A stretch of 6,645 nucleotides of DNA, taken from assembly GCA_012799535.1 (NCBI GenBank), contig JAAZLB010000057.1, positions 1-6,645 of the forward strand, read 5' to 3'. Origin of the DNA: Bacillota bacterium. GTDB taxonomy: Bacteria > Bacillota > Limnochordia > Darwinibacteriales > Darwinibacteriaceae. This document shows positions 5,084-6,645 of this stretch, piece after piece. The position numbers and the translations under genes were made by a program. The number at the start of each line of letters is the position of its first letter. Position 1 is the first letter of the stretch. The notes beneath the pieces are model-generated. The model was not told where the DNA came from. It searched no databases and worked only from the letters and a program-made list of their open reading frames with translations.

Positions 5084-6645
5084 AGATCTTCCTCCTTAGA
5101 AATTGCAACCTCTACCCCATCTTTTAACTTAATCATTTCTAGAAAAGATTTGGCTAAGTGGGGATCAAACTTATTTCCTGCCCCATCTGCAATTAACTGT
5201 AAAGCTTCTTCAGGGCTAAAAGATTGGGTAAAGGGATAAAATAACACCCGATCATAGGTCTCAACAATTGCCAAAATCCGACCTAAAAGGGGTATTTCAT
5301 TCCCTTGTAGGCCCTTAGGATAACCAGTGCCATCCCATTTTTCGTGGTGAGCCAAAACCCCATCTGCTAAGTCCGCAGTCTCCTCGAAGAAATTAAGGAG
5401 GCGAAAGCCCACTAAGGGATGACGTTTCATCTCATGCTGATCCCGTAAATCCAAGGGATAGGGTTTATGTAAGATTTCAGGATCTAAGGCCACCTTACCA
5501 ATATCATGGAGGTAACCAGCCATTCGTAATTTACGCAGATCTGCCTCGGACAACCCCAGAAACATCCCGAATTCCTCCGCCAATGCACTAACATGCTCCG
5601 CGTGATCCTTTTCTCCCGCACTTCTGGAGAACAATTCTTGGCAAATTCTCTCTAATGTCTGTTGTTGAAAGGCACTCCGTCCCACTGTCTTCATCCAATA
5701 CATCTGTTCATCCGCCTGTTGCCAGATGACCCGAATATCTTGCTCTACCCTCTCCTTCGTAGCACAGCCTAGGGGCATATGGGCTTGAACTGGCCCAATA
5801 CTTTTGCCAGATAATTTTGTCATAAAGGCATCTCTAATGTGAGCCACTTCTTCAGAGGAAGTACGAGGCAAGAGCACTACAAACTCATCTCCACCCCAGC
5901 GAAAAACAAGATCATCAGGACGACACATTCCAGCAAGTGCTTTTCCAGCCATTTTGAGTAGCTCATCACCTGCCACGTGACCAAAGATATCATTAGTTAA
6001 CTTTAGTCCATCTAGATCCCCCACCATTATAGAAAGGGGAAGATTCTCCGGTATATCTATACGTGGCAATTCTTCCTCAAAATAAGCACGATTATATAAG
6101 CCGGTTAAACTATCTCTAAAAGTAAGCTCCTCTATCTGGGCACGCTGAACTTCTTTGCGACTCATGTCTCTAAAGAAGCACAAAACCCCTTCGACCCGAT
6201 TTTGATCATCGTGGAGAGGATAGACCTTCTCCATAATTTTAACCTGCCTCCCGTCCTTCGTCTGCAAGTTAAGAATGCTCCGTTTCTCAGGGGCTACGCC
6301 TGTCCTTAGGGTCTCTCCTATAGAATCATTTGTTTGTACATCTTCATGTACACCGCTTTCCGTGACAATTGCATAGACTTGATCATATGGTTGTCCAACT
6401 GCCTCATCTTCTGTCCAACCAGTTAAACTTTGGGCCTGTTCATTAATGTACTCAACTAAACCATCAAGGCCGATTACAATTACGGCATCAACAAGAACCC
6501 GCAAAGTCTGTTCGTACCGCCTCTGTCTACGCTCCTGAGTGGCGGAACAAACTCGTTCCCGGGTTATTAAACCTCTATTCTCTTTGACTAATACATTCTG
6601 CCGTAAGATCATACCAAGTAAGACTATAGACAAAATGGCTAGCGC
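5062..6645 (-). CDS. Membrane-anchored PAS-GGDEF-HD-GYP cyclic-di-GMP signalling protein, 5' partial
   Basis: The frame is open to the right edge; residues are numbered here from TTG 6633, which is probably not the true start because the codons before it extend a hydrophobic helix (ALAILSIVLLGMIL). Order: a TM segment, a linker, a PAS domain (about 40-160), GGDEF (about 168-320) and HD-GYP (about 325-500). The GGDEF motif is intact (247-251), with an RxxD inhibitory site (R238-D241) exactly five residues before it, so diguanylate cyclase activity with product inhibition is expected. The HD-GYP part has H347, H376-D377 (HDIGK), H405, H429-H430 and DGTGYP (434-439), as in c-di-GMP phosphodiesterases. 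However, the late metal-ligand Asp is Glu458 (IVETYD), and the usual DRPYR stretch after it is missing. The protein may both make and break c-di-GMP in response to a PAS-sensed signal. It is convergent with the peroxiredoxin gene. Confidence 0.9.
   Translation of the reverse strand, partial: ALAILSIVLLGMILRQNVLVKENRGLITRERVCSATQERRQRRYEQTLRVLVDAVIVIGLDGLVEYINEQAQSLTGWTEDEAVGQPYDQVYAIVTESGVHEDVQTNDSIGETLRTGVAPEKRSILNLQTKDGRQVKIMEKVYPLHDDQNRVEGVLCFFRDMSRKEVQRAQIEELTFRDSLTGLYNRAYFEEELPRIDIPENLPLSIMVGDLDGLKLTNDIFGHVAGDELLKMAGKALAGMCRPDDLVFRWGGDEFVVLLPRTSSEEVAHIRDAFMTKLSGKSIGPVQAHMPLGCATKERVEQDIRVIWQQADEQMYWMKTVGRSAFQQQTLERICQELFSRSAGEKDHAEHVSALAEEFGMFLGLSEADLRKLRMAGYLHDIGKVALDPEILHKPYPLDLRDQHEMKRHPLVGFRLLNFFEETADLADGVLAHHEKWDGTGYPKGLQGNEIPLLGRILAIVETYDRVLFYPFTQSFSPEEALQLIADGAGNKFDPHLAKSFLEMIKLKDGVEVAISKEEDLKGAQSC

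Noticed and set aside
6631..6633. TTG 6633 as the start of the GGDEF/HD-GYP protein
   Set aside because: The frame stays open to the edge, and the codons before TTG continue a hydrophobic helix. The start most likely lies outside the window.

Overview
The window reads like a piece of a low-to-mid GC anaerobic Firmicute chromosome (Clostridia, perhaps the Peptococcaceae/Desulfitobacterium neighbourhood). The taxon is inferred from strong AGGAGG-type ribosome binding sites, frequent TTG/GTG starts, the protein repertoire and a gene that appears to use selenocysteine. No 16S rRNA or other marker is present.

The main find is at 4329-5042 on the plus strand: an AhpC/Prx1-type peroxiredoxin whose reading frame is interrupted by exactly one TGA (4569-4571). 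That codon lies where the family has its peroxidatic cysteine, in the P-x-x-x-T-x-x-C motif. The frame continues without a break to a TAG at 5040-5042. A perfect 7-bp stem with a 4-nt loop (4582-4599) starts a short distance after the TGA and fits the usual geometry of a bacterial SECIS. I read this as one selenoprotein gene (PrxU type), not two ORFs or a pseudogene. The usual C-terminal resolving cysteine is replaced by Thr, so its redox cycle should differ from standard AhpC.

To the left, four minus-strand genes run towards position 1: an SLC45/GPH-like 12-TM MFS transporter (4100-2829, GTG start), a YdhF-like aldo/keto reductase (2734-1835), a CehA-like PHP-domain metallohydrolase (stop at 815), and an organophosphate-antiporter-like (GlpT/UhpT type) MFS transporter that starts at TTG 839, overlaps the PHP gene and runs off the left edge. 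The last three look co-transcribed. A transporter of phosphorylated solutes beside a PHP phosphoesterase-type enzyme and an oxidoreductase suggests uptake and breakdown of a small organic (phosphate) compound; the substrate cannot be read from the sequence. A 10-bp hairpin separates the SLC45-like gene from the reductase.

To the right, convergent with the peroxiredoxin, is the 3' part of a membrane-anchored PAS-GGDEF-HD-GYP cyclic-di-GMP signalling protein (minus strand, open at the right edge). Its last codons and stop lie inside the terminator hairpin shared with the peroxiredoxin gene.

No stretch over 300 bases lacks a gene. The longest gap (4101-4328) is the divergent intergenic region between the SLC45-like transporter and the peroxiredoxin. 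I saw no tRNA, rRNA, CRISPR array, insertion sequence or att site.
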